Shown piece by piece: positions 13,225 to 14,246 of a stretch of 14,246 nucleotides of DNA (its first letter is position 1; every line of letters starts with the position of its first letter). The translations under genes were made by a program, and so were the position numbers. This DNA is from Euryarchaeota archaeon UBA126 (GTDB lineage: Archaea; Thermoplasmatota; Poseidoniia; Poseidoniales; Thalassarchaeaceae): positions 45,128 through 59,373 of the forward strand of contig DAMG01000041.1 in assembly GCA_002497025.1 (NCBI GenBank), given 5' to 3'. The notes below the pieces were generated by a model. That model did not search any database, was not told where the DNA came from, and saw only the letters and a program-made list of their open reading frames with translations.

Positions 13225-14246
13225 ATGAATCGCGCGTATGCCTTACTCGCTAGCCTAATTTTGATTGCCACTCCAATGGCAGGTTGCCTTTCTGGTGAAG
13301 ATTTGGAAGAACTTGTTGACGATGTCTTAGGATGTATGGACGAAAATGCAGCCAATTACGAAGAAAACGCCACGGCCGAGTTAGTTGGAGACTGTATTTA
13401 CATGGCCACCACGGAGACTTTCATCGAGGCCATGACTGATATGGGAAGTATCGAAGATATGCTAGAAGAGAGTCCGAAGGCAGGATACTCTCAGTCGATT
13501 TCATCGAGCGAGTGGAACCAAGATTTGGGGATGCAGATGGATGTCGAGATAGAGGACATTGTAATGGCGGATCTTGACAATGACTCCGTCTATGTTCACA
13601 ACTCAATTTCAATCGTAGGGTTATTGCAAATGGAATATACTCATGTGCAGGTCGGCGAGGTTGTCAATGTCCACCTGTTGGTGGGCGGAATGATGGTTCA
13701 AGGAGAGGCAACAACCGGCTCCTATCAAACTCGAGATGCAACTCCCAATGTTTTGGAGGTAATCGCAGAACAGGGCGGACTCTTCAATGAAGGCGGACTC
13801 TTCAATGACGGAGATGATGATGATGGGGATGATGATGATGGTGACTTACCAGAAGACGCAGTAATTACAATCACTATGAGTGATGATATGGAAACCCAGA
13901 CAATGACAATGGAGTATACGGAGGGTGGAACAGAGATTACTATGACCATTCACATAGATCAGAATCAAGACCTTATGTCCATGAGCATGGAAACCGAAAA
14001 CGGCTCTGCGACCTCATCAATAACTTACGAAGTGATGTGGGGAGATGCAATAGTCATCGAGGTGGATGAGACTCTTCCAAAAACCTCGATTCCAGTTTGG
14101 TTAGATTTCGCAGGTGAGGATGAATTTGTCTGTGGATCAGGGGAGACAATCCCGATGGATTGGGTCGACGATGGATACGCTGATTGTGAAGATGGTTCAG
14201 ACGAATCTGACAATCTCGGCGATGACGACCACGACGACCACGGTGA
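13225..14246 (+). CDS. Acidic lipoprotein with LDL-receptor-A-like motif (partial, runs off the end)
   Basis: A frame from ATG 13225 stays open through 340 codons to the window edge. The signal peptide MNRAYALLASLILIATPMAG ends in a lipobox with Cys21. The next ~170 residues are a mixed, Met-rich acidic domain. An 18-bp duplication encodes GGLFNE/GGLFND and is followed by the acidic linker GDDDDGDDDDGD. Beta-rich Met/Thr segments (TITMSDDM, QTMTMEYTEGG, MTIHIDQ) follow. Near the edge, FVCGSGETIPMDWVDDGYAD and then CEDGSDESD resembles the Ca-binding part of LDL-receptor class A repeats (C-x-DGSDE), ending in Asp/His-rich residues. Function is unknown: a surface lipoprotein, possibly Ca- or metal-binding. 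The upstream ATG at 13217 stops after three codons and was not used. Confidence 0.85.
   Translation, partial: MNRAYALLASLILIATPMAGCLSGEDLEELVDDVLGCMDENAANYEENATAELVGDCIYMATTETFIEAMTDMGSIEDMLEESPKAGYSQSISSSEWNQDLGMQMDVEIEDIVMADLDNDSVYVHNSISIVGLLQMEYTHVQVGEVVNVHLLVGGMMVQGEATTGSYQTRDATPNVLEVIAEQGGLFNEGGLFNDGDDDDGDDDDGDLPEDAVITITMSDDMETQTMTMEYTEGGTEITMTIHIDQNQDLMSMSMETENGSATSSITYEVMWGDAIVIEVDETLPKTSIPVWLDFAGEDEFVCGSGETIPMDWVDDGYADCEDGSDESDNLGDDDHDDHG
13774..13809 (+). repeat. 18-bp tandem duplication
   Basis: GGCGGACTCTTCAATGA(A/C) occurs twice, at 13774 and 13792, and encodes GGLFNE then GGLFND. It is followed by a GATGAT-type run (13812-13840) that encodes the acidic linker. It looks like slippage-generated linker sequence. 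Confidence 0.85.

Overview
The window looks like a marine planktonic euryarchaeon of the Marine Group II (Poseidoniales) type. This is inferred from several features together: a Gar1-type H/ACA RNP protein, TATA-like promoters placed as in archaea, many small acidic lipoproteins with a lipobox, a PEPEP-plus-C-terminal-membrane-anchor surface protein, an LDL-receptor-A-like Ca motif in a lipoprotein, and a bacterial-type GpsA next to a tRNA-Leu gene. No marker gene fixes the lineage.

Layout. Bases 1-4197 (minus strand) hold the start of an unidentified gene, a Gar1 homologue fused to three RanBP2 zinc fingers and an RGG tail, a large C-terminally anchored surface protein, and a lipoprotein of the PQQ/glucose-sorbosone dehydrogenase family. 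Bases 4243-6459 (minus) hold a single-lobe transferrin-like membrane-anchored protein, a ferritin-like protein and a short GDPD-like protein. From 6643 to 11952 (plus) lie a Fea1-like (iron-assimilation) lipoprotein, a two-lobe transferrin-like lipoprotein, and an ABC ATPase and permease of PhnC/PhnE type. Then come gpsA (minus), tRNA-Leu(UAG) (plus) and a partial acidic lipoprotein (plus).

The main result is a putative archaeal iron-acquisition locus at 4243-11952. The single-lobe protein shows the transferrin signature segments, including every position equivalent to the human transferrin iron ligands Asp63, Tyr95, Tyr188 and His249 and the anion-binding Thr120. The second protein has two lobes in tandem, as animal transferrins do, but its ligand positions are altered in lobe 1 and mostly lost in lobe 2. 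It also shares a short Cys-rich module with the neighbouring Fea1-like protein. Three promoters in the locus carry four copies of one palindrome, TTTAGG-N4-CCTAAA, which resembles DtxR/IdeR-type iron-repressor boxes. The proposed scheme is surface iron capture by the Fea1-like and transferrin-like proteins, import through the PhnCE-like ABC transporter, storage in the ferritin-like protein, and common metal-dependent repression. The sequence supports the homologies and operators; the transport scheme is inference.

The longest gene-free stretch, 7879-8177, holds two related long stem-loops, a small perfect hairpin and a T10 run.
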